Origin: Clostridiales bacterium
GTDB lineage: Bacteria; Bacillota; Clostridia; Lachnospirales; Lachnospiraceae
Reading direction: 5' to 3'
Assembly: GCA_020859985.1 (NCBI GenBank)
Contig: JAJBVD010000026.1
Span: 1 to 64,000, forward strand
Length of the DNA: 64,000 nt
Below the pieces are notes generated by a model. It worked only from the letters and a program-made list of their open reading frames with translations, did not search any database and was not told the origin of the DNA. Within the stretch, counting starts at the first letter, position 1; every line of letters begins with the position of its first letter. Shown here piece after piece: positions 50,469-58,127 of the stretch. The position numbers and the translations under genes are program-made.

Positions 50469-52004
50469 ATGGACGACCTGCTGCGAAGCGTTTTTCACAC
50501 AATAGAAGAGTATCATATGATCGGGCCGGGGATGCGTGTCATCGCCGGCGTCTCCGGCGGCGCGGATTCCGTCTGTCTTCTGCATGTGCTGCGGCAGTAT
50601 CGCCGGGAGCTTCCTTTTGACCTGCTTGTGGTACATGTGGAGCACGGCCTGCGCGGACAGGAAAGTCTTGATGATGCGGCGTTTGTACAGAAGCTGTGTG
50701 CCGGATGGGAAATTCCCTGCCGTGTGGAGACAGCCAATGTGCACCGGCGAGTGGAAGAAGAGAGCCTTACGGTTGAGGAGGCGGCGCGAATGGAACGCTA
50801 CCGGATTTTTGAAGAGATCGGCAGCAAGTGGAATGCCGACCGTATTGCCGTAGCGCACAACCGGAATGACCAGGCGGAGACCGTGCTCTGGAATCTGACA
50901 CGCGGAAGCGGTCTGAATGGCCTGGGCGGGATCCGCCCCGTGCAGGGGAACCGGATCCGTCCGCTTCTTTTTACAGCGCGGACCGATATTGAGGCATATC
51001 TGAAAAAAGCGGGCCTCATCTGGCGGACGGACCGCACAAATCTGGAAGGCGATTATACAAGAAACCGCATCCGCCTTTCCCTGCTTCCGCAGATGGAAGA
51101 ACAGCTGAATCCGCAGGCGTCGCGGCACATCGCTGAGGCTGCGGACAAGCTGCGTGATGTGCAGGAGTATATTGACCGGATGACAGATGAGGCTGCCGCG
51201 CGGTGTATTGTTACAGGATGTGAAAACACGAAGCAGCGGGCGCTGGCGGAAAAACCTTCTGTAGTGATCCGGCTGGAAGCGTACAAGAAAGAGGAAGGCC
51301 TAATCCGGCAGGAGCTGCTGAAGCGTGCGATTGAGATGAAAAGTGGTTTAAAAGATATTGGCGCGGTTCACATTCGAATGCTGGAGGAGCTTGCGGACAT
51401 GGACTGCGGGAAACGTTGTGATCTGCCAGGCGGTATCCTTGCGGTGCGGGAGAACGGAATTCTGCGGCTTCGGGAACGTGAGCCGGAACCTGTATGCTTC
51501 GGGGGCGGGCCAGACTATGCACGGATTACCTCCCGGATAGACGAAAATGCAGGGAATGAGAAAACGTCTGTTGGGGAACGCATGGCCGTCGGACTTTTGG
51601 TTCCGGGCTGTACTGCATTCGGCGGAGACTTTGGCGGGACATCTGACCGGATGTCCATGACAACGGAGTTGATGCCCAATGTACCGGAACTCAAAAAATA
51701 TTTTTTGGAAGAAAAAAAGTATACGAAATGGATTTCCTATGATACAATAAAAAATAATTTGCTTTTGCGGACCAGACGGCCCGGCGATTATCTGGTGATA
51801 AACGCGCAGGGCGGAACGAAAAAGCTGAAGGACTATCTGATCGATCAGAAGATCCCGCGGGATATGCGGGACCGGATTCTTTTGCTGGCAGACGGATCGC
51901 ACATCCTCTGGGTGATCGGATGGCGGATCAGCGAGGCGGCAAAGGTCACGGACGAGACGCAGATGGTGCTGAAGGTTTCTGTGGTACAAGGAGATAAACG
52001 ATGA
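50469..52004 (+). CDS. tilS: tRNA(Ile)-lysidine synthase
   Basis: 511 residues. PP-loop AGVSGGADSVCLLHVL (about 26-41), VVHVEHGLRGQESLDDAAFV, AVAHNRNDQAETVLWNLTRG, GLNGLGGI, and the C-terminal domains ending in TKWISYDTIKNNLLLRTRRP, GDYLVINAQGGTKKLKDYLI. Converts C34 of the AUA-reading tRNA to lysidine; essential. Overlaps hpt by 4 bp. Confidence 0.93.
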   Translation: MDDLLRSVFHTIEEYHMIGPGMRVIAGVSGGADSVCLLHVLRQYRRELPFDLLVVHVEHGLRGQESLDDAAFVQKLCAGWEIPCRVETANVHRRVEEESLTVEEAARMERYRIFEEIGSKWNADRIAVAHNRNDQAETVLWNLTRGSGLNGLGGIRPVQGNRIRPLLFTARTDIEAYLKKAGLIWRTDRTNLEGDYTRNRIRLSLLPQMEEQLNPQASRHIAEAADKLRDVQEYIDRMTDEAAARCIVTGCENTKQRALAEKPSVVIRLEAYKKEEGLIRQELLKRAIEMKSGLKDIGAVHIRMLEELADMDCGKRCDLPGGILAVRENGILRLREREPEPVCFGGGPDYARITSRIDENAGNEKTSVGERMAVGLLVPGCTAFGGDFGGTSDRMSMTTELMPNVPELKKYFLEEKKYTKWISYDTIKNNLLLRTRRPGDYLVINAQGGTKKLKDYLIDQKIPRDMRDRILLLADGSHILWVIGWRISEAAKVTDETQMVLKVSVVQGDKR

Positions 52005-52528
52005 AGGAAAAAGTGGAAATCCTGCTCTCGGAGCAGGAGGTTGACCGGCGGATTGAGGAGATTGCGGGACAGATCAGCAGAGATTACGCGGGGAAAGAGG
52101 TGCATCTTATCTGCGTGCTCAAGGGCGCTGTCTTTTTTATGTGTGAGCTGGCAAAACGGATCACGGTGCCGGTGACCATGGATTTCATGTCGGTGAGCAG
52201 CTATGGCAACGATACGAAGTCCAGCGGGGTGGTGAAGATCGTGAAGGATCTGGATGAGCCGCTCGACGGCAAGAATGTGCTGATCGTGGAAGATATCATA
52301 GATTCCGGCCGGACATTAAGCTATCTGATCGAGATCCTGAAAAAGAGAAATCCGGCTTCAGTGCGCCTGTGCACGCTTCTGGACAAGCCGGAGCGGCGGA
52401 TCACGCAGGTTGCGGTGGACTATACCTGCTTCAATATTCCGGATGAATTTGTCGTAGGGTATGGACTGGATTATGCGCAGAAGTACCGGAACCTGCCGTT
52501 CATCGGGGTAGTGACATTCTCAGACTGA
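52001..52528 (+). CDS. hpt: Hypoxanthine phosphoribosyltransferase
   Basis: 175 residues. PRPP loop VLIVEDIIDSGRTLSYLIE, conserved LICVLKGAVFFMCELAKRI and VSSYGNDTKSSG, ending FVVGYGLDYAQKYRNLPFIG. Salvages hypoxanthine and guanine. Starts inside the tilS stop (ATGA), the arrangement conserved in Firmicutes. Confidence 0.94.
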   Translation: MKEKVEILLSEQEVDRRIEEIAGQISRDYAGKEVHLICVLKGAVFFMCELAKRITVPVTMDFMSVSSYGNDTKSSGVVKIVKDLDEPLDGKNVLIVEDIIDSGRTLSYLIEILKKRNPASVRLCTLLDKPERRITQVAVDYTCFNIPDEFVVGYGLDYAQKYRNLPFIGVVTFSD

Positions 52529-52582
52529 GTGTACATAACTGCTGTCGGCGGATACGGATACGAGATTTAAAATAGACTTTTC

Positions 52583-52618
52583 CCTCGTAACTGTGAAAGT
52601 GCTGAACAGTTACGAGGG
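52583..52618. repeat. 27-bp palindromic repeat with extended arms
   Basis: CCCTCGTAACTGT..ACAGTTACGAGGG: the family core plus five extra complementary bases on each side, making a very stable hairpin directly before ftsH. Confidence 0.7.
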
Positions 52619-52650
52619 CGGTGAATAAGACAGACAGGAGATGCAAAAAG

Positions 52651-54465
52651 TTGACAAAAAACGCGAAAGGGATCGGACTTTATCTGGCGGGCGTCCTGAT
52701 CATTCTGATCCTTCTTATGACGTTCCGCGGCGGGATGGAAGCCGCGCAGACGTGGAACAGCAGTGAGCTGAATGAGGCTCTGGAAAATGATGAGGTTGCG
52801 GCTGTTACTATCACGCCCAACGAGGAGACACCGACCGGTTCCCTGAAGATTGTGCTGAAGACGGGCGACGTCCACTACGTGAATGTCCTGAATGTCGAGA
52901 CCGTGGCGGAGGAGCTGGAGGCCTATGACTCCATCGAACTGGAGATTGAGGACGTGGAGCGCGAAAGCGTGGTGCTGACATGGCTGTTTCCGACCGTGAT
53001 CATCTGTGTGGTGATGATTATGATGTTCACGATGATGAACCGGCAGGCGGGCGGCGGCAATTCCCGGATGATGAATTTCGGCAAAAGCAGGGCAAAGATG
53101 ATCTCTCCGGACGCAAAACGGGTGACCTTTGAGAATGTAGCCGGATTAAAAGAAGAAAAAGAGGATCTGGAGGAGATTATTTCCTTCTTGAAGGAGCCGG
53201 ACCGCTTTGTCAAGATTGGTGCGCGCATTCCCAAGGGTGTAATCCTTGTGGGACCTCCGGGTACCGGTAAGACGCTGCTTGCCAAAGCAGTCGCCGGAGA
53301 GGCGGGCGTGCCGTTTTTCTCCATATCCGGTTCGGACTTTGTGGAAATGTTTGTCGGCGTAGGTGCGTCGCGCGTGCGCGATCTGTTTGAGGAGGCAAAA
53401 AAGCATCAGCCGTGTATCGTCTTTATCGATGAGATCGACGCGGTCGCAAGACGGCGCGGTACCGGCATGGGCGGCGGTCACGATGAGCGTGAGCAGACGC
53501 TGAACCAGCTGCTGGTGGAGATGGACGGCTTTGGCGTCAATGAGGGCATTATCGTGATGGCGGCGACGAACCGTGTAGATATCCTTGACCCGGCTATCCT
53601 GCGTCCGGGACGCTTCGACCGCCAGGTATCGGTGGGCCGGCCGGATATCAAAGGCCGGGAGGAGATTCTGGAGGTGCATTCAAAGGGCAAGCCGCTGGCG
53701 GACGATGTGGATCTGAAAGAGACCGCGCGCACGACGGCAGGCTTTACGGGTGCAGATCTGGAGAACCTGATGAATGAGGCGGCTATCATGGCTGCGAAGG
53801 AAAAGCGCGCCTATATCTGCCAGTCAGACATCAACCGCGCGTTTATCAAGGTCGGGATCGGCGCAGAGAAAAAGAGCCGCGTGATCTCCGAGAAGGAAAA
53901 GCGGATTACCGCTTACCATGAGTCAGGACATGCCATCCTGTTTCATTTGCTGCCGGATGTCGGACCGGTGCATACGGTTTCCATTATACCGACCGGGCGC
54001 GGCGCAGCCGGCTACACGATGCCTCTTCCGGAAAAGGATGAGATGTTCAATACGAAGGGGCAGATGGAGCAGAACATCATCGTCAGCCTCGGCGGCCGTG
54101 TCGCGGAGGAGCTGATCATCGGAGACGTGACGACCGGCGCGTCACAGGATATCAAGCAGGCGACCGCGATCGCCCGCGCGATGGTGACGAAATACGGCAT
54201 GTCGGAGAAAGTCGGCCTGATCAATTACGACAATGAAGACGATCAGGTATTCATCGGAAGAGACCTTGCGCACGCCCGCGCGTACGGAGAGAAGATCACA
54301 TCCCTGATTGATGAGGAAGTGAAGCGCATTGTCGATGAGTCACATGAAAAAGCGCGTGAGATGATTTCGGCGCACATTGATGTGCTCCACGCGAGCGCGG
54401 CGCTGCTGATCGAGAAGGAAAAAATCGGCAGGGAAGAATTCGAGGCGCTTTTTGAGACGGAGTGA
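52651..54465 (+). CDS. ftsH: ATP-dependent zinc metalloprotease FtsH
   Basis: 604 residues. Two membrane helices (about 7-23 and 112-128) flank an extracytoplasmic domain. AAA+ core: Walker [12 protein letters not shown], Walker [16 protein letters not shown], second region of homology [20 protein letters not shown]. Protease: zinc motif HESGH. Degrades membrane and short-lived proteins. Start uncertain: TTG 52651 has AGGAG ten bases upstream; GTG 52621 in the same frame lacks a good site and abuts the repeat hairpin. Confidence 0.93.
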   Translation: MTKNAKGIGLYLAGVLIILILLMTFRGGMEAAQTWNSSELNEALENDEVAAVTITPNEETPTGSLKIVLKTGDVHYVNVLNVETVAEELEAYDSIELEIEDVERESVVLTWLFPTVIICVVMIMMFTMMNRQAGGGNSRMMNFGKSRAKMISPDAKRVTFENVAGLKEEKEDLEEIISFLKEPDRFVKIGARIPKGVILVGPPGTGKTLLAKAVAGEAGVPFFSISGSDFVEMFVGVGASRVRDLFEEAKKHQPCIVFIDEIDAVARRRGTGMGGGHDEREQTLNQLLVEMDGFGVNEGIIVMAATNRVDILDPAILRPGRFDRQVSVGRPDIKGREEILEVHSKGKPLADDVDLKETARTTAGFTGADLENLMNEAAIMAAKEKRAYICQSDINRAFIKVGIGAEKKSRVISEKEKRITAYHESGHAILFHLLPDVGPVHTVSIIPTGRGAAGYTMPLPEKDEMFNTKGQMEQNIIVSLGGRVAEELIIGDVTTGASQDIKQATAIARAMVTKYGMSEKVGLINYDNEDDQVFIGRDLAHARAYGEKITSLIDEEVKRIVDESHEKAREMISAHIDVLHASAALLIEKEKIGREEFEALFETE

Positions 54466-54470
54466 GGAAC

Positions 54471-55058
54471 ATGGCGAAGCACAATGCCCGCAACACCCGC
54501 AGCCGCATCGTTTCGGCGGCCTGGGAGCTGTTTTACGAGAATGGATATGATGAGACGACGGTGGACGAGATCGTAGAACGCTCTGGGACATCAAAGGGCT
54601 CCTTTTATCATTATTTCGCGGGGAAGGACGCCCTGCTTTCGTCTCTGTCCACACTGTTCGATGAAAAATATGAGGAGCTGAACAAAGACATTCCCGAAGA
54701 TATGACCAGCTTTGACCAGCTGATCTACCTGAACCGTGAACTGTTTTTCATGATAGAGAATTCCATATCGCTGGATCTGCTCGCCAGACTGCTCTCCACA
54801 CAGCTGGTCACGACGAGCGAGAAGCATCTGATGGATCAGAACCGTTATTACTTCCGTTTGCTTCGCAAGATCTGTCTGGACGGGCAGAAGAAGGGCGAGC
54901 TGAGGGACGACATTTCCGTCAACGAGATGGTGCGTACTTACGCGCTGCAGGAGCGGGCGATGATGTATGATTGGTGCATCTGCGGCGGGAATTATTCACT
55001 GAGCCAGTATTCCTCCACGCAGCTGCCGCTGCTGCTAGGATATCTGCGAAAAACCTAG
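54471..55058 (+). CDS. TetR family transcriptional regulator
   Basis: 195 residues. HTH TVDEIVERSGTSKGSFYHYF preceded by RIVSAAWELFYENGYDETTV is textbook TetR; the ligand-binding C-terminal domain is not recognisable to a family. Begins five bases after ftsH, so probably read with it. Targets unknown. Confidence 0.88.
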   Translation: MAKHNARNTRSRIVSAAWELFYENGYDETTVDEIVERSGTSKGSFYHYFAGKDALLSSLSTLFDEKYEELNKDIPEDMTSFDQLIYLNRELFFMIENSISLDLLARLLSTQLVTTSEKHLMDQNRYYFRLLRKICLDGQKKGELRDDISVNEMVRTYALQERAMMYDWCICGGNYSLSQYSSTQLPLLLGYLRKT

Positions 55059-55408
55059 TCTTCGCTTTGCGTTATTGCTTTTACACAAAATGCGTATAAT
55101 TGCGAAATATCATTTGACGTAGTTTCCCATACTCTGTCAATATCAATAGCACCGTAGTTGTGCGCAAAGATATTTCGCATTCCTTTGACAGCGGGCCAGT
55201 AAATCTGCTCTCTTGTCTTCAGCCTGAAATCATCAGATAGATGCCCGGTAAGCTCACCTATTTGTAATAGACTCATACAAACGGAATTGCGATAATCCCG
55301 ATCGCTTTCGAATATTGCTTTGTCGTTTCCAAAGCGATTAACTGTATTTTGAATATCCAGACAATAATCTCTGATATGTTCTAAAACATCAACATCCATC
55401 TTTTTCAT
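55055..55408 (-). CDS. hepT: HepT-like HEPN RNase toxin (DUF86)
   Basis: About 117 residues. The HEPN active-site motif R-x4-H-x-Y is present as RNIFAHNY, with LLQIGELTGHLSDDF upstream, as in HepT. The Tyr is the site adenylylated by MntA to silence the toxin. It overlaps the end of the MntA gene. Start chosen at ATG 55408, but 55399 or 55423 are possible. Its last bases overlap the TetR stop. Confidence 0.82.
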   Translation of the reverse strand: MKKMDVDVLEHIRDYCLDIQNTVNRFGNDKAIFESDRDYRNSVCMSLLQIGELTGHLSDDFRLKTREQIYWPAVKGMRNIFAHNYGAIDIDRVWETTSNDISQLYAFCVKAITQSED

Positions 55409-55721
55409 AGATAAGCTTTTCATCCTCTCTGATATTGGAAACGAATTTACGTGTCCTGTCAACGTTCGCCTTATGTTCGAGTGCTTCTGTGGTTACAAGA
55501 TCAATGGGTTTCTTTAAAGCCGTGCTTAATTCATCGTATAATTTGCCAAGTGCAAAAATTCCTTTAAACTGGCCGCCTTCAATACGAATATCTATGTCAC
55601 TGTCCAAAGAGGCTTCTCCTCTGGCATAAGAACCGAACAGCCAGGCTCTGTTTATACCAAAGGAAAGAAATATTGGCTTCACGATATTCTTAATTTCCTG
55701 TTCTGCGTAAATTTCACTCAT
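55389..55721 (-). CDS. mntA: MntA-like nucleotidyltransferase antitoxin
   Basis: 110 residues, minimal nucleotidyltransferase fold. WLFGSYARGEASLDSDIDIR contains the GSYARG and DxD motifs required for catalysis; KKPIDLVTTEAL follows. It blocks HepT by transferring AMP units to the HEPN tyrosine. The two genes overlap, antitoxin first. The MITE-like element begins about 30 bp upstream. Confidence 0.85.
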   Translation of the reverse strand: MSEIYAEQEIKNIVKPIFLSFGINRAWLFGSYARGEASLDSDIDIRIEGGQFKGIFALGKLYDELSTALKKPIDLVTTEALEHKANVDRTRKFVSNIREDEKLIYEKDGC

Positions 55722-55751
55722 TTTATCACGCCCTTCATCTGTCTGATTGTT

Positions 55752-55875
55752 TTATAGTGAATGACAAAATTCTTTTGTCATTCACTATAACTGATGCACA
55801 CAGACGCGCATGGAATGGCTGCTTTGCAGCCTCGTGTCTGGCGCAAAGTAAAACGACTTACGTCGTTTACTATAA
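55752..55875. mobile_element. MITE-like element, 124 bp
   Basis: Left end: TTATAGTGAATGACAAAA (55752-55769), loop TTC, and its perfect complement to 55790. Right end, read inward: TTATAGTAAACGAC, matching 12 of the 14 left-end bases TTATAGTGAATGAC. A middle hairpin with CAGAC/GTCTG lies between. No coding capacity. The inverted ends suggest a non-autonomous element, but no target duplication is certain. Confidence 0.5.
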
Positions 55876-56150
55876 TTTAGTATATCTTATTAATGAATCC
55901 GACGCAAGGAAAATTAAAAGAATATGACGAACGAGAATTATAATTATTGATTTATGAATTGTATAAAATTAAATACATTAATTAGTCTAATAAATAAATG
56001 CATAAAATAAGCAGAATTTCCATAAAAAAATAAAACGATTTTTAAATTTAGTATAGACTTCATTCTGTATTGCAGTCTATTTTTCGTGGGTGTATACTGT
56101 CTCTTAATTGCGGCCTGAGAAAAATCGATGGAGGCAGCTGTGTGTTTCTG
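55876..56150. other. AT-rich gap upstream of putP
   Basis: No gene. Very AT-rich to about 56070, with several TATAAA/TATAGA-like hexamers but no convincing -35/-10 pair. The putP promoter is probably here. Confidence 0.5.
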
Positions 56151-56177
56151 GTAACTGTGGAGGTACTGAACAGTTTC
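56151..56177 (+). repeat. 27-bp palindromic repeat, copy in putP leader
   Basis: GTAACTGTGGAGG..AACAGTTTC; the last bases weaken the pairing. Confidence 0.6.
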
Positions 56178-56234
56178 TGTTTCTGAACAGCTGCCGATTC
56201 AGAGCAGCAGGCTGATGGAAAGAGGAGGAACATT

Positions 56235-57767
56235 ATGGATTCAAGGAGTATTTTGGTTCTGGCAACAATGATCGTGTATCTGGTCGGGGTAGTCGGGATC
56301 GGCGTCTGGTTCTCCAGATCGAACAAATCTTCCGGCGACTTTTATCTGGGCGGCCGGAAGCTTGGACCGTTGGTGACGGCGATGAGTGCCGAGGCGTCGG
56401 ATATGAGCTCGTGGCTGCTGATGGGACTGCCGGGCGTGGCGCTGCTCGCGGGCGTACCGGAGGCGGTTTGGACCGCGATTGGTCTGGCAGTCGGTACCTG
56501 GCTGAACTGGTTTTTTGTGGCGAAGCCGATCCGTCACTATTCACAGCACATTGGCGCGACGACGATCCCGGAATTCTTTTCCAAACGCTATCACGACGAC
56601 AAACACATCCTGTCGCTGATCGCAGCGGTCGTCATTGTCGTATTTTTCGTGCCGTACACCGCATCCGGCTTCAATGCCTGCGGTACACTGTTTTCCAGTC
56701 TGTTCGGTGTGAACTATCTGACAGCGATGCTGATCTCAGCGGTAGTCATTACCCTGTATACGACGCTGGGCGGCTTCATGGCGGCTTCTACTTCGGACTT
56801 TGTGCAATCCATCGTGATGACGATCGCGCTGATCGTTGTTGTGTTCTTTGGAATTAACGCAGCCGGCGGCTGGTCGGCGGTCGTATCGAATGCGCAGTCT
56901 CTGCCGGGCTATCTGAACCTGACGCAGGGCTATGACGCAGCAACCGGTGCGGCGGCATCCTATGGTCCTCTGACCATTGTATCTACGCTGGCATGGGGGC
57001 TTGGCTATTTCGGAATGCCGCACATCCTGCTGCGGTTTATGGCGATCGAGGATCCGAAGAAGCTTCCGCTTTCCCGCCGTGTTGCGACCGTGTGGGTCGT
57101 GATTTCTATGGGCATAGCGGTTTTGATTGGTATCATTGGAAACGCGATGATCAGTGCGGGAGCCCTGGAAGCGCTGTCTTCCTCTGATTCCCAGAGGATC
57201 GTCATTAAGATCGCGGAGCTGATCAGCACGCACGGCGTCCTTCCGGCGATCGTGGCGGGCGTGATCCTCTCCGGTATCATGGCAGCGACGATGTCCACGG
57301 CGGATTCACAGCTGCTGGCGGCTTCCTCCAGTGTCTCACAGGATATTGTCCGTGATACCCTTGGCGTGAAGCTTTCGGATAAGGCACAGATCATTATCGC
57401 GCGGTGCACCGTTGTGGCGGTTGCTGTGATCGCGATGATCTGGGCCAGAAATGAGGGCTCAGTGTTTTCCATCGTCTCATTTGCATGGGCGGGCTTCGGC
57501 GCGGCGTTCGGTCCTGTCGTTCTGCTGGCTCTGTTCTGGAAGAGAAGCAATAAATGGGGCGCGATCACCGGCATGATCGCCGGCGGCGCGATGGTATTCA
57601 TCTGGGAATATGTCATCAGCCCGCTGGGCGGTATATTTGCCATCTATGAGCTGCTTCCGGCATTCCTGATCGCGATCGTGGTGGATGTGGTCGTGAGTCT
57701 TGCGACCGGCGCACCGGATAAAGCGATCGAGAAGGAATTCGACGAAGTGGCCGCGATGAAGGACTGA
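56235..57767 (+). CDS. putP: Sodium/proline symporter
   Basis: 510 residues, about 13 transmembrane helices, SSS family. Conserved: FYLGGRKLGPLVTAMSAEAS (about 36-55), ASDMSSWLLMGLPGVAL, the family signature near FGMPHILLRFMAIEDPKKLP, and MAATMSTADSQLLAASSSVS. Strong match to PutP. Imports proline with Na+, as nutrient or osmoprotectant. Monocistronic, with repeat hairpin upstream and terminator downstream. Confidence 0.92.
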   Translation: MDSRSILVLATMIVYLVGVVGIGVWFSRSNKSSGDFYLGGRKLGPLVTAMSAEASDMSSWLLMGLPGVALLAGVPEAVWTAIGLAVGTWLNWFFVAKPIRHYSQHIGATTIPEFFSKRYHDDKHILSLIAAVVIVVFFVPYTASGFNACGTLFSSLFGVNYLTAMLISAVVITLYTTLGGFMAASTSDFVQSIVMTIALIVVVFFGINAAGGWSAVVSNAQSLPGYLNLTQGYDAATGAAASYGPLTIVSTLAWGLGYFGMPHILLRFMAIEDPKKLPLSRRVATVWVVISMGIAVLIGIIGNAMISAGALEALSSSDSQRIVIKIAELISTHGVLPAIVAGVILSGIMAATMSTADSQLLAASSSVSQDIVRDTLGVKLSDKAQIIIARCTVVAVAVIAMIWARNEGSVFSIVSFAWAGFGAAFGPVVLLALFWKRSNKWGAITGMIAGGAMVFIWEYVISPLGGIFAIYELLPAFLIAIVVDVVVSLATGAPDKAIEKEFDEVAAMKD

Positions 57768-57870
57768 TGTGACGGGAGTATTGCCGCACAGTAAAGTTCT
57801 ACATGGGAAATGACAGGAAAGAAACAGAAGCGGCTGTTTTCAGGAAAAAGAATAAGCTAATAAGAAAGTG

Positions 57871-57915
57871 GAGGCAGCTCTGCGTTGCAATACAACGGAA
57901 GCTGTCTCTTCTTTT
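57871..57915 (+). terminator. Terminator after putP
   Basis: GAGGCAGCT (57871-57879) pairs with AGCTGTCTC (57900-57908), with GTTG/CAAC inside, followed by TTCTTTT. Confidence 0.65.
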
Positions 57916-57979
57916 GTAAAAAATGTGCAAAACAGAGACTGAAAATCTGCCGGAGAATATGAACACTTTATAAAAAGTA

Positions 57980-58008
57980 TTGAAAATCAGACGGGAATTC
58001 GTTATTAT
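57980..58008 (+). promoter_or_regulatory. Candidate promoter of the Pel-like locus
   Basis: TTGAAA (57980-57985), 17 bp, TATTAT (58003-58008). A tandem CATGATATAGA repeat follows at 58061-58082 in the leader. Confidence 0.55.
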
Positions 58009-58060
58009 GAAAAGACACGATGAAAAAAAGCAGGAATGACGTGCTGCCGTTTCTGCTGCT

Positions 58061-58082
58061 CATGATATAGACATGATATAGA
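58061..58082 (+). repeat. 11-bp tandem direct repeat in the pelD leader
   Basis: CATGATATAGA at 58061-58071 and again at 58072-58082, 45 bp before the start codon. Confidence 0.7.
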
Positions 58083-58127
58083 AAAGATACCGGGGAGTGT
58101 GAGGAACCGTAAGGGGCGGAAGATACT

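Noticed and set aside
57768-58127. c-di-GMP riboswitch before the PelD gene
   Set aside because: The leader lacks the conserved core motifs of both c-di-GMP riboswitch classes.
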